From assembly GCA_031769625.1 (NCBI GenBank), contig JAUIMM010000178.1, forward strand, positions 29,406,001 through 29,470,000: a DNA stretch of 64,000 nucleotides, in the 5' to 3' direction. Source of the stretch: Taudactylus pleione (Eukaryota > Chordata > Amphibia > Anura > Myobatrachidae). Positions within the stretch are counted from its first letter, which is position 1, and each line of letters begins with the position of its first letter. Both the position numbers and the translations under genes were made by a program. This document shows positions 52,317 to 63,920 of this stretch, in pieces. A model generated the notes under the pieces. The model was given only the letters and a program-made list of their open reading frames with translations. It was not told where the DNA came from and did not search any database.

Positions 52317-55055
52317 AGGTTATATTTATCAAGTTTGATTTTACTTTCATTTTGAAGTTCGATTTAGCTCACCTCAAACCGTATCAAATCGAAAGTACAA
52401 ATCCCTCTTCAAATCCCTCATTTACTAAAATTCGATTTTAGAAGCATTTTCTAAATCAAATTCGATTTGGTTCGGTTTTGAACAGTGATTTGCTGTTCGA
52501 TTTGGCATGTTCATGTACAAATCGAACTGCAAATCTCACTTCAAAATGAACTGAAAATCCCAGACTGAATAGAACTGCATCATGCTTTCACTTTCAGCAT
52601 GAGCAGTTCATTTTCACAAAGATACATGTATACATCAGTGAGATGCCTGCATGTATCTTACTGTAGAAGCTTAGAAACATTTAAATAAAAACAAAAATTA
52701 TGTGGGGTCCCCCCTTAAAACATATCCAGCCCCAGACTTTTCATAGCCAGTCATGGTTGTCTAAGTAAAGGGGAAAAATTGCATAGGGTTCCCTCTGTAC
52801 TTAGCACATCCAGCACTGGGTTCTGATCCTGTCCTGGTTCTGGAATTACAGGGGAAACAATTGCGTAGGGTCCCCCTGTAATCTCAAGAACCAGCACCGG
52901 ACCCTTTCTAGTGGGGGGCTTATGCCACAGCCAGAGAGCCCTATCACTGGACCCCCCAGCCGCAGCATCAGTCCTGACTGCTAGTCAGCCCAGGCCAGGG
53001 ATCCCTGGGAAGATGGGGACCCCCCCAATAAAGGGGTCCCCCTCTCCAGAGCACCCCTTGTCTAGGCTGAGAGCCCGGGGCTATCCCTGCCACCCCTGGG
53101 TGGTGTGTTGATAGTGTAAGTGTAGTGCATTTGAATAGTTTTAAATATTGTCTTTTGCTGTGTAACTGCAGGTCCCAACAAGCCTTCCCTGCCACCCCTG
53201 GGTGGTGGGTTGATAGTGTAAGTGTAGTGCATTTGATTAGTTTTAAATATTGTCTTTTGCTGTGGAACTGCAGGTCCCAGCAAGCCTCCCCTGCATACTG
53301 ATACTTGGAGAACCACAAGTACCAGCATTTGGGGTATTAAGGGTCTGCTGGTACCTGTAGTTCCACTGCAAAAGCAATATTAAAAAATCACAGGACACAC
53401 ACACTGTACACAGTATAAGTTTATTAAACATACATGCACTCACACATGTACACACACATGTATTCATACCCACCTATGTATCCCTGTAGCATCAGTCCCC
53501 TTCTCCAGTAGATTATCCATAGGGTACCTGTGGTACAAAAAACATACTCACCTTCTCTTATGCGTGGATCGGTCCTCTTCTGTCCAAAGTAGGCATCCAT
53601 GGACACAAGCCACGCAACAGATAACCACGATGGTTGTTATATCCCGAATGAAGAACTCAGACGCAGTTCTAGCCTTTGTAGAACCGTATCTGAGCGTTTA
53701 TTGGCTGAGAGATGTCAGCCCCCGCCTCTCTCAGCCAATGAATGGCTCCCTCCATTGAAGTCAATGGAGAGCCGCAGGGTAACTAAAGTTTATTTTGCGG
53801 TTCCCATCATTGACTTTAATGGAGGGAGCCGTTCATTGGCTGAGAGAGGCAGGGGCTGACCTCTCTCAGCCAATGAACGCTCAGATACGGCTCTACAAAT
53901 GCAGACCCCACGTCTGAGTGCTTCATTCGGGAAGTAACAACCATCGTGGTTGTTACTTAGTTCATGGTTCGTGTTTTATCATTTTTTTATTTTAAGAAGA
54001 CCATGGATGCCTACAGGGAGTAGAGGACCACTCCAGGTAATGTAAGTGAGTATGTGTGAGTGTGTATGTATGTATTAAACCTTTAATTTCACGGTGTGTG
54101 TCTTGTGTTTATTTAAACATTCCTTTACAGGTGAACTACAGGTACCAGCAGGCCCTTAATTGTAGTTCTCCAAGTACCAGCATGCGGGGGAGGCTTGCTG
54201 GGACCTGCAGTTCAACTGTATATGCAATGTTTACTTATCTATTTTTACACTATGCTTACACTATCAACCCACCACCCACTGCCCAGGGGTGGCGGGGATA
54301 GCCCCAGGCTATCAGCCTAGCATAGGGTTGTCCTGGAGAGGAGGACCTCTTTATTGGGGTGGTCCCCAACTTCCAGGGAACCCTAGCCTGGGCTGACTAG
54401 CGGTCAGGGCTGATGCTGCGGCTGGGGGGCCCCTTGGCTGTGGCATCAGCTCCCCGCTAGAAAGGGTCCAGTGCTGGTTCTGAAGATTACAGGGGGACCC
54501 TACACAATTTTTTTCCCCTGTAATTCCAGAACCAGGACAGGATCAGAGCCCAGTGCTGGTTGTGCTAAGTACAGTGGAACCCAACGCAATTTTTCTCCTG
54601 TACTTAGGTAACCAGGACTGGCTATGAAAAGTCTGGGGCTGGTTCTGATTTAGTGGGGGACCCCATGTAATTTTTTTCTAAATATAACTCTTTCTAAGCT
54701 TTTTACAGTAAGATAAATGCATGCATCTCACTGATGTATGCATGTATCTCTGTCAATCCGATCTGCTCATGCTCAAATCGAAAGCATGAAGCAGGTCTAT
54801 TCATTTGGGGATTTGAAGTTCGATTTTGTGTTCAATTTCAAATCAAAGAGCAAATAAGGGATTTGTGTGTTGGTCTATTTAAAAGTATCAATGTTTTTCC
54901 GATGTTCGATTTGAGTAAAATTTGGTTTTAAGTTCGATTTTACATTTGATTTGGCTTTTAGTAAATACCCATATGCAAAATCGAATGCAAATCGAATGCA
55001 AATCGAATGCCAAATCACTCAAAAATCTAAATTGAACTTTAGTAAATTTACCCCT
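52317..55055. mobile_element. 2.7-kb giant palindrome (foldback element)
   Basis: Left arm 52317-53776 and right arm 53796-55055 are diverged reverse complements, meeting at a 19-base centre (gggtaactaaagtttattt). Matching landmarks include 'ttggctgagagatgtcag' against 'ctctctcagccaat' beside the centre, 'cctgccacccctgggtgg' against its complement near 54280, 'gtaattccagaaccaggac' (54519) against 'gtcctggttctggaattac' (52832), and fields of TTCGATTT/AAATCGAA words at the outer ends. The right end TTTAGTAAATTTACCCCT matches the terminus of the MITE at 15291. No protein is encoded. Confidence 0.85.
53085..53290. repeat. 102-bp tandem duplication in the left palindrome arm
   Basis: Two copies starting ccctgccacccctgggtggt at 53085 and 53187, differing at a few bases. 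The right arm has a single copy, which explains part of the length difference between the arms. Confidence 0.9.
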
Positions 55056-55302
55056 TAGAGAGGGACAACTGGTTAGTAAGCGCTGAACAGGTTGGAATTT
55101 ATTTTATTTATTTATTATTGGCCTAACAAAGCCAGCTGCAGATACTTCAACCAGATTACTGGAGTTTCATGTCATTTATTGTCTACTAGGTTGTAAAGTG
55201 TCACTTCATACCCAAGGAGTCAGCTAGTTGTCTACATGACAGGCATATACTGTATTCTCAGTGAATGCCACAAGAAAGAGAAGGGCAGAATTATTTTTTA
55301 AG

Positions 55303-55303
55303 A

Positions 55304-55341
<38 letters not shown>
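55303..55341. repeat. (TA)n microsatellite
   Basis: A pure TA run. Confidence 0.92.
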
Positions 55342-55347
<6 letters not shown>

Positions 55348-55633
55348 GTAGACAAAGCACCTACTAGGTGTAGTGTGTTTTATGTTGATGGTAGTTGCAC
55401 GACAAATAAAGTAGAAATAATTCTATCTGTACATTATTTGCTCTTGTATCAAAGCATGTTTTTGGCCTCATCCAAGAGGATATGAAACTAAAGAGTTTGG
55501 TCAATAGTGTAATATGCAAACACATTATTTATTAAAAAATCTAAGATAAAATGTGTAATAAAACAATTTATCTGGTATAAGAACTAAGTGTAGGGATCAC
55601 AATTAGATTCCCAGTGTTGAAGTTGCCCAATTG

Positions 55634-55673
55634 CCCCAACACATTTCGTTATCAAATATACTTTATCAGGGGG
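55634..55673 (-). ncRNA. Degenerate hammerhead-ribozyme-like motif
   Basis: On the minus strand: CCCC, CTGATAA, 15 bases, GAAA, TGTGTT, GGGG. CCCC and GGGG would form helix I next to the core, as CCTT and AAGG do at 8736. One invariant core base is changed (CTGATGA to CTGATAA) and helix II is poor, so it should be inactive. Confidence 0.3.
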
Positions 55674-56211
55674 ATGAAAGATATATAACTGGAGGGGTTT
55701 ATAGTATGAGAAATCAGATAATTACAGGAAGTGAGTATTTACTGTAAAATCCTCACATTGATCAGTGTGTTAAGAATGGTTTACATTTTGTATTTTGGTC
55801 TTCTGATCTGTTCTATTATTCTGTACCCCCTCTATTCCTATCCCATCTCATTCCTCAGCAGTAGCATCCTCAGCTCACCCACCAACCACTCTGCTTCCTC
55901 CCTCTCTCACAACCCTCCCACCATACTGCGCACACACATACCGAAGAGCCGGTCCATTGCCTGCTACTAAGGTAGCAGAGTTGTAATCTTATTTTCAAAT
56001 GCCCTTCAAGCACAGTGCTAGTTTGTAGTTTTTATTTTTTGTATAGTGAGGAACGGGTTGTGACATGCAGCCACAGCCGCCAAATGGCACACCATGGGGG
56101 CGTGACCTTAAGTGCATGAGGCCACACACCCTTTTCCCATGCACGCATATGTCACGCACACACGTGCTTCTGTCTGTGAACATGTTGGGAGGTATGGGAA
56201 TGTGCTTTTGG

Positions 56212-56330
56212 CTTTCATTATTATTATTATTATTATTAATAAAATAAACATTATTTACATAGCACCAACATATTACAGATCGCTTTACAGATACTATTTA
56301 AACATTCACATAGGTGTATTAAACAGAGCA
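56212..56330 (-). mobile_element. L2-type LINE 3' tail
   Basis: Minus-strand text 'ctgtaaagcgatctgtaa' with 'tgctatgtaaataatg' and a terminal (TTA/ATT)n repeat parallels the tails at 8991 and 46480. Confidence 0.6.
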
Positions 56331-57152
56331 ATGGGGACTGAAAAAAAATAAATCAATAGAAATATGGTCTAGTAAAATATACAACCTTCCCTGTCCTGCA
56401 TATGAATGTTTATTAGACCCTTTCAGAGTTTAAGTGCATTCCAATTAGTACATCCTATGAATATGTTGAAAACATGAATATGTTGATACTTAGAACATAA
56501 TTAAGTAAAATCATTCTGAAAGTGCAATGATGCCCTCTAGTGTCCATGAACGTATCTCATGCCACTATCTGTCCAGCTTAGCATCCAATAAACTGTAGCC
56601 TGAGGTTTAATAACTTAAGAAAAGCATTGTATCCTAAATCAAAGAGTTATATAGACAGCTGTACGTACTTCAGACACAGAATGTGCTGGGCAATTTTTGT
56701 GCTTGTTTCTGTTTTCCCTAAAATAAAATAAAAAATAACAAAGGTGCTTCATTTTCTATAATTATTCATTTAGGATCTCAAACTTTGAGTTCAACATTGT
56801 TCCAAAGCTTTTGAACATCAAAGTGATAATTGTGAAGAAAAGCAAAATAAAGGATGTGAAGTACAGCTTCACAACGTTACAAAGCACGCATCATTCATAA
56901 AGAAACATATTTTAATTGCTTCCACAAAGCGCTTTCATGCAAAAAACATCAGGCAGCTTGTAGTCATATATTTGCTGAATACATGGGATGTGTATATATA
57001 AATGTAATTAATACTGCTGCAGTAATTATGTCTTACCAATTTATACAGTAAATGCACAGAACTAGAAATTTTTCTAAATATTTATCATTTGTTAATACAC
57101 ATAAAAGAAAGTTTTGCAAAACAACAATATAGCTTGCCATGGCAACCAATGG

Positions 57153-57185
<33 letters not shown>

Positions 57186-57255
57186 CAATGTCTGGCACTT
57201 CACGTAAAGCAAAACTTAACTACTAGCTGGTTGCCCCCACAAGTGGGATAAACAT
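56331..57255. other. Unassigned AT-rich sequence with a short (GA)n
   Basis: 57152-57186 is a TA then GA microsatellite. No other feature is recognised. Confidence 0.45.
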
Positions 57256-57358
57256 AGGGTGGTAAGGTGCAGCACTCCAAGCATAAGAGAAACGGCTCTC
57301 AGGCGGCAGGTAAGATGCGGCACTCATTTCTGTTATGCTCGGCGTGCCACACCTTACC

Positions 57359-57363
<5 letters not shown>
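57256..57363. repeat. 108-bp inverted repeat followed by (TA)n
   Basis: The ends AGGGTGGTAAGGTG and CACCTTACCACCCT are perfect complements, and the inner parts (gcactccaagcataagagaaa against its complement) match with changes. A (TA)n run occupies 57364-57391. It is probably a very short foldback MITE. Confidence 0.78.
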
Positions 57364-57390
<27 letters not shown>

Positions 57391-57391
57391 A

Positions 57392-58597
57392 TGGTGCGGT
57401 ATATTCAGAGGGGAGGGAATCGATATAGGACATTATGTGCAAAAGAGGCCCTATGGACCTTCAAGCTATGGACATTGTTATGGACAAGCTTCTGGGCGGA
57501 GCGAAATGCATCAGTGATTACCTGGTTCATCTGTGACTATTATACTATTGTCAGCTTTCTGACACTCTTACTCCGGAGACGGAATTTCCAGCTGATATTT
57601 GGCAACTTGCTTTGAATTCTTACCTGCTGACGTGCAGAGGCAGACTAAGAGGGTGACATCCAGTCAAAACTCCTACGGTGCCGCTGAACCGGGATTATTG
57701 ATCTCGCAAGCACATAGCAGTGAAAGGTGGGGCTCTCACGGCAAGGACTGTGAGTATAACCTAGTAAGAAAGACTCCTTTTGGGATTATATACAGGAGGC
57801 ACAGCCAGCGGAGTGCGTTCCAAGTCCCTGATAATATTTGGAGCAAAGAGACCTTTCTCACAGCAGGTGCCCCAAAAGTTTTATACCATCCTACTCACGT
57901 GTACATACAGTGACTTTGATACAATTTGTTGCAAGTCCCTTAATATATTGAGTTGGTACCACCAATTAAGTGTATACATTAAGGATTGTCACATTGCAAA
58001 CGGAATTAACCTTAATTCGGGATTCATCATGTTATAGTGCATATTGATTTTTAAATAATACTTGTGTCGACACAATATAGCAAGTCTGAATTTATAATTG
58101 ATGTCAGTAATCATCATACTGCTTTTTATTGTTTTTATATCTATATGTGTAAATGTTTTAAACATTTGTTTGACTATATAAAATATTTTCATTATATCTA
58201 TGGTGTTTTGAGTCAATTCTTGTCATTATATGGTTTGATAAGCGCAACCACATCTTGGTTTTGTTTAGTTTAGTGACCTTTAGTAGATTTGTTTTAGTGA
58301 GTTTACACAACTCACCTGGTGGCTGCTGCTATTAGTAAAACATCTTTTTGCACATTTCTTGATTAGCGCCTAAATACCAGTTTTAAATACATATTAAAAA
58401 TTTTGAGAAATGTTCAAAATACTTCATGACTCAATGGACCTGACATTAGTCCTCACCAAAGAACTTGAACCGTCTCTTCAAAATCCAGCACAGCTATCAG
58501 TGAGAGGCATGCCAGCCTTGGCCCTGAAGAAGCATTAAGTACTTCCTACCAGTACAATTCACTGTACAACACGTTTTCTTTCCAGAAAAAAACACTC
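57392..58597. other. Unassigned repeat-like sequence
   Basis: 57490-57530 contains GGGCGGAGCGAAATGCATC followed by 'agtgattacctg', similar to 6510-6560 (GGAGCGAAACCGG...'tttacctg'). This suggests a dispersed family present at both places. No coding evidence. Confidence 0.4.
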
Positions 58598-58880
58598 TTA
58601 AGCTGGCCATACACGGTGCGATATGGACCATGCAACGCGATGGGGGATCCGACGTCCGACATATCGGGTGGTCCCCACACACGGTGCGATTGGGTGGCCG
58701 ACAGCCCCGATATGCCAGCTCCCCTCTTCCCCACCTGCATAGCGCTGCATGGGATCGCACATCGCATCCCCAGATCGACTGAACTCGCAGTAAGATCTGG
58801 TGGTGCGATGTACGACAACACGGGTGTGCGCTCTGTCCGATATCATGCCCATACACGGTACGATATAGCAGCCAAATCGT
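58598..58880. mobile_element. TTAA-type MITE with AGCTGGCCATACACGG end
   Basis: TTAA (58598-58601) is followed by GCTGGCCATACACGGTGCG. The word ACACGGTGCGAT recurs at 58677 and, inverted with change, at 58850-58862, giving a foldback structure. The right end lacks a clear TTAA. The terminus is shared with the element at 9452. Confidence 0.6.
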
Positions 58881-59169
58881 AAATGTTTTTTCATTAAAAA
58901 TAATTCAAATTAAACAGCCTATTCTGAATAATTTTTTCTTCCTATTCTGTATCTGTTTCACCCTACACCATCTCCACATAGAACTATTTTCTCACAACAG
59001 GGACCATTTTATACGATGGATACATCACTCTTGGGTGTGCGGTCGTGCTCTGATATACGCATGCCTTGGGTAGATGAACACCTCAAAAGCTATTGGATGT
59101 ACCAAGCTGAAATTTTGCATGGACGAGTAGAACTGTCGCTCGGTACCTCACAAATGCCCCATTATATAG

Positions 59170-59400
59170 ATAGGGAGCTTCGGGTTGATGCCGGAAGCCC
59201 TGGGGAGGTAATGGCAACGAAATAGAGCTTGAAGGCCGCTGACCCCGGGTAAAGACGCCGGAAGCCATGCTGAGTAGGTGCCTGCCAGCGAAGATGCAGA
59301 AAGCCCTGGTGGGTTGGCGCCTGTCAGACGAAGATGCTGGAAGCCCTGGGGAGGAAGTAGCCATGTAAAAGATCTTAAAGGCTTCACCCCCCAGGTGAAG
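59170..59400. repeat. Diverged tandem repeat of about 65-bp units
   Basis: Three or four units share GATGCCGGAAGCCCTGGGGA or variants with 'ggtgcctgtcagacgaag'. Confidence 0.75.
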
Positions 59401-59464
59401 GTACAGAAAAACATTTTTTTAAAACATTTGGTGTTATGTTTTTATTTTAATATTTGTTTTACAG

Positions 59465-60620
59465 GGGTACTATAGGTACCAGTGAGCCCTTAATGCCCCA
59501 CTTGTTGCTACTTGTGGAGGCTTGTTGGGACCTGTAGTTCTACTGCAAAAGACAATATTTTAACTCTTTCATTTGCACCACATTTATACACAACCTGGCA
59601 CCCACTGCCCAGGGTTGCCGGGGATAGCCTCGGGCTATCAGCCTAGGGTGCTCTAGAGAGGGGGACCCCTTTATTGGGGGGGTCCCCAACTCCCCAGGTA
59701 TCCCCGGCCTGGGCTGACTAGTGGTCAGGGGTAATGCTTTGGCCAGGGGTCTCGGTGAAAGGGTTCCCCTGGCTGTGGCATTACTCCCCTGCTAGAGCTT
59801 AGTGCTGGTTACAGATAATACTCTTTTTTCCCATATATTTCCAAAACCAGGACCGGCTCGGCTGAGCCCAGTGCTGGTTTTGCGAATTACAGGGGACCCC
59901 TACATCTTTTTTACCCTGTATTTTTACAAATAGGACTGGCTCTGAAAAGCCCGGTGCATTTTGTGCTAAACACAGTGGACCCCTCTGTCATCTGTCCCCT
60001 GTATTTTCACAACCAGGACTTGTCAGGTCATCTGTCCCCTGTATTTTCACAAGCCCAGTGCTGGTTGTGCTAAATACAGGGGACCTCTATGTCATTTGTC
60101 CCCTGTATTTTCCCAACCAGGAATGGCTGTGAAAAGCCAAGGGCTGGGTGTGTTTGGGGGAGCACGCTATTTTTTGTTTTTACATTTTTCACTTTACACA
60201 ATTAACTTGCCACCCACCGCCCAGGGGTGCCGGTGAAAGCCCCAGGCTATCAGCCTAGGCCTGGGGTGCCCAGGAGAAGGGGGACTTCTTTATTGGGGGA
60301 TCCCCAGCTCCCCAGGGATCCCTGGCCTGGGCCAGGGGTAATGCTTTGGCCGGGAGACCCGGTGAAAGGGTTCTCCTGGCTTTGGCATTACTCCCCTGCT
60401 AGAAAGGGTCTGGTGCTGGTTAAAGATAATATAGGGGACCCCTATGCTTTTTGTCCCCTGTATTTGAAAATCCAGGACTGACTCAGCTGAGTCTAGTGCT
60501 GGCTGTGCTAAATACAGGGGCTCCCTATGTCATTTGTCCCCTGTATTTCACAACCAGGACCAGCTGTGAAAAGCTCGGGGCTGGTTGTGCTTTAGGGGGG
60601 AGGGGGGACATGCCATTTTT
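59465..60620. repeat. Partial second copy of the giant-palindrome repeat, internally duplicated
   Basis: The text runs parallel to 54120-54650: 'gaggcttgttgggacctg', 'cactgcccaggg', 'gggctatcagcctag', 'cctttattgggg', 'ggcctgggctgactag' and 'gtgctggttgtgc'. A block with 'caggctatcagcctaggc' appears twice (about 59600 and 60240), so there are two diverged tandem copies of about 610 bp. Confidence 0.78.
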
Positions 60621-60795
60621 TTTCACTTGTTTTAATTTTTTTAACACAGATGCATGGATGGATCTCACTGATTTTATTATTTTATTTAATTTTTTTTATC
60701 CCAGATGCATGCCGCATCCCCTTTCCTCTACAGGTGGCCCGGTTTGCTACTCCCATCCCTGATGGTTAATAGATTGTAAAAAAAACAATGAAATT

Positions 60796-63022
60796 CCATA
60801 GACAAAAAACCTTACGGTTTCACATGTCAATTTCTGCCACTCAAACTTATAAAAGCAATGAAATTCTGATGCCTTAATGGACATGTTCCTTGCGCAAAAC
60901 AGATATGATCTGCCATCATACCCTGTGGTTAACTGCAGATTCAGCACTCTTACAGAGTGAGATTGCTGTCACTCACAAAATGGTGAAGCTGCTAATTCAC
61001 AGAAGTGTGATCATTGGAATACACACATGCCATCTATGCAACTGAGGTCTGAGCAGAAGATCAAGCTGCGCAGATGGGGTAAGAGTGGAGTGGATTGGGG
61101 AGGAGACAGAGCAGTGTGAATGGGGGAGACATAAAGGTGTGGAGAAAGTGGAAGATTAAACAGAAAAGACAAAAGGAAAATTGAAATGTCCCCTATGGTG
61201 CACATTATGTTTAAAATATAACTTTTATTATTCAGTATTTAATATCACAATTAAAGGTACAGTGAAAATAGGTTAAAAAAACAATAGAAGTGTGTTGAAA
61301 AGTAAGAAAATGTGATTAAAAAAGGCAACCCATTCTATGTCACAATAAAGTTATTTTGGCGTACCGTTTTTGTGAATCAGTTATGTATCCCACTTACAAT
61401 GAGAGTGACTTCTTATACAAGTGTGTATTTGATAACCTTGTATATGGCTATCTAAAATATATGGTATTCATGAGATTGTATTACATCCTGTTACATCTCT
61501 CATACATTCATATTTAAGTATTGCCAGTTCTCAAATGATATCCAAACTACAAAGCTATTAGTAAGAGAAACAAGAGCACAAATGCATATTCCAGAAATAT
61601 TCTCAAATTTATTTTATCTTTAGTACATTTGACTTGTATTATTAGTTAGAAAGTAGCTCTCATTGATCACTAATGTGATTAGAGTGATTATTAATCTATC
61701 TCTTATAAGGTGATTCCTTGACAAAGTACAGAAGTGAAACGCTGCGTCGGTTAGCATTGCATGTTACCATTACCCCACATGTCTTAAAATTATACTAATT
61801 ATTTATTCAAGTGATATCAGCATGTATTAATCCCAAGAGGGTTCTGAATATGCCAGATAACAGCAACCAGTGAAATATAGTGTTGATGTTATAGTGAGAG
61901 TGATAAATCTGCATATCTCCCAGCAACACTCTCACCTATATAAAGAGATTTGTACAACTATTTCCAAAAGGGCAATTAAACTTTTAATAATACCTATAAT
62001 TCTGGTGTCATTCCTGCATTATATCAGAAGTATATGGGATATAGGAATCACCTTATAAGAGATAGATTAATAATCACTCTAATCACATTAGTGATCAATG
62101 AAAACTAGTTTCTAACTAATACAAGTCAAATGTACTAAAGATAGAGTATATTTATGGAATATTATTTGAGTTTTCATTTCACTTACTAATAGCTTTGCAG
62201 ACTGAATATCACTTCATCACTGGCAATACTTAAATATGAATGTATGAGAGATGTAACAGGATGTAATACAATCCCATGAATACCATATATTTTTGATAAC
62301 CATATACAAGGTTATCAAATACACACTTGTATAAGGAGTCATTCTCATTGTGAATGGGATACATAAATGATACACATGAACGGTATGCCAAAAAAACTTT
62401 ATAGAATGGGGATATAACTGCACCTCACAATTTCTTACTTTTCAACACACTTCTATTGTTTTTTAACCTGTTTTCACTGTACCTTTAATTTGGATATTAA
62501 ATATTAAAAGTTACATTTTAAACATAATGTGCACCATTAGGGACATTAGGGGAAGAAAAGTGTACATGCATAGACAGAGTATGATAGTTTTAGCAATTAG
62601 GGAGCTGAATGTGTATTCTAAATGAGATGGATGTATGGAGTGAGAAGGATGTTGGAACCCAGTGGGATTGTTGTGGTGACCGAATGGGAAGATTGTGGAC
62701 ACTGAGTGGGATGTGTGCCACATAACTGCTCAGACCTCAGTTGCATAGACTGCATGTGTGTGTTCCAATGAGCACACAATTCTGTGAAATAGCTCCACCA
62801 TTTTGTGAGTGACAGCAATCTCACTCTGTGAGAGTGCTGAATCTGTAGTTGGCATACCATATCTGTATTGCGCAAGGAACACGTCCATTAAGGCGCTAGC
62901 CTTAATGATCGGAATTTCATTGCTTTTTTCAAATGGCAGAAATTCAGTAGGTTTTGTGAAATTTCAGATCATGTCTAAGAAGCCTTAATGAGACATGTGA
63001 AACATAAGGTTTATGGTCTATG
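60796..63022. repeat. 2.2-kb inverted repeat with about 950-bp arms
   Basis: Arm 60796-61717 and arm 62042-63022 are diverged reverse complements around a 324-bp spacer. Landmarks: 'ccatagacaaaaaaccttac' (60796) against 'aaggtttatggtctatg' (63006), 'ttccttgcgcaaaaca' against 'gtattgcgcaaggaac', 'aacacacttctattg' against 'caatagaagtgtgttg', and 'tctatctcttataaggtgat' against its complement at 62050. The right arm carries an extra 60-70 bp near 62900. No protein is seen. The spacer begins with a hammerhead-like remnant (TTGACAA...GAAACGCTGCGTC, 61716-61749). Confidence 0.88.
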
Positions 63023-63031
63023 CAAGATGTG

Positions 63032-63052
63032 TATATATATATATATATATTT
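63032..63052. repeat. (TA)n microsatellite
   Basis: A short TA run just outside the right arm of the inverted repeat. Confidence 0.88.
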
Positions 63053-63226
63053 ATATTCTGACATGTTGTGGTATAAACAGAAGCACAGAGATGAGAAAAC
63101 TAATATGTACATGTCATCATGAATATTCCCACAGAAATGTGAAGTTGCTGGGCCTGATGCTGAGTTGCAATTAAATAATGCATACTGGCTCCAAAGCGAA
63201 TATGTATTTTCCCCAATATGCACAGC

Positions 63227-63920
63227 CAGGGCTGCCACCAGAAATTGTGGGGCCCGGTACTAATAAAATAGGCAGGGCCCCCCTTGGGGGAGAGCTTAGG
63301 GCAGGGAAGGCTGAACCTTATTGGGGGGGCAGGGTAGGGAAGGCTGGAGTAGGGGGGAGGCACAGGGGAGGGAGGGCTGTTAGGAGTAGGGGAGAGGCAG
63401 AGGGCAGGGGAGGCTGTCTGGACTTGGGGGGGCAGACGTGCAGTGAAAGGACTTATGTACTTGCCTAATTACTAGTCCGGAGAGAGCGGGGCCCGGGTTG
63501 CAGGGCCACAGCAGTGCAGTTATTCACCGGCAACCAGCTTGAAAGCGTCGATGTCGGTGGCACTTCAAATATGGCACTGACCGCGAGCCAATCACAGCTC
63601 GCGAACCAGCAGCCAATCAGGAGTGCTGCTGCTGATTGGCTGCTCGCAGGACAACCAATCAGGAGCAGTCGCTCCTGATTGGTTGTCGTTCTGCAAGCAG
63701 CCAATCAGGAGCGGCCACTCCTGATTGGCTGCCGTTCCGCAAGCCTTAATTGGCTCGTGGCTGGCAACTTATTTGGAATGCTGCCTGCGCAGCGCTAGGT
63801 CTTCTCCCTGGCTTCCCACAGAATAGTGACCAATCCATTAATTCCGACATCTGGGCCCCCTCTCTCTCCGGGCCCGGGACTACAAGCCGGCCTGGCAGTC
63901 CCCCCCTGATGGCGGCCCTG
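63227..63920. mobile_element. hAT-type MITE with perfect 8-bp target duplication
   Basis: The ends are CAGGGCTGCCACCAG and CTGATGGCGGCCCTG (inverted, two changes). The 8-bp duplication TGCACAGC stands at 63219-63226 and 63921-63928. The interior has a purine-rich strand (63280-63440, 'ggggagggagggctg'), the CCAAT hairpins at 63584-63755 and no transposase. Confidence 0.92.
63584..63755. promoter_or_regulatory. Cluster of eight CCAAT/ATTGG boxes in three hairpins
   Basis: Four CCAAT and four ATTGG boxes lie within about 170 bases. Three hairpins follow each other: CAGCCAATCAG (63610-63642), a perfect 16-bp stem ACAACCAATCAGGAGC (63651-63686) and a perfect 14-bp stem CAGCCAATCAGGAG (63698-63731). 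CCAAT is the NF-Y binding site. A regulatory role is inference. Confidence 0.6.

Noticed and set aside
53690..53890. CCAAT boxes near the centre of the giant palindrome as a promoter
   Set aside because: They arise from the arm symmetry ('ctctctcagccaat' on both sides) and no transcription unit adjoins; the cluster at 63584 is denser and was kept instead.
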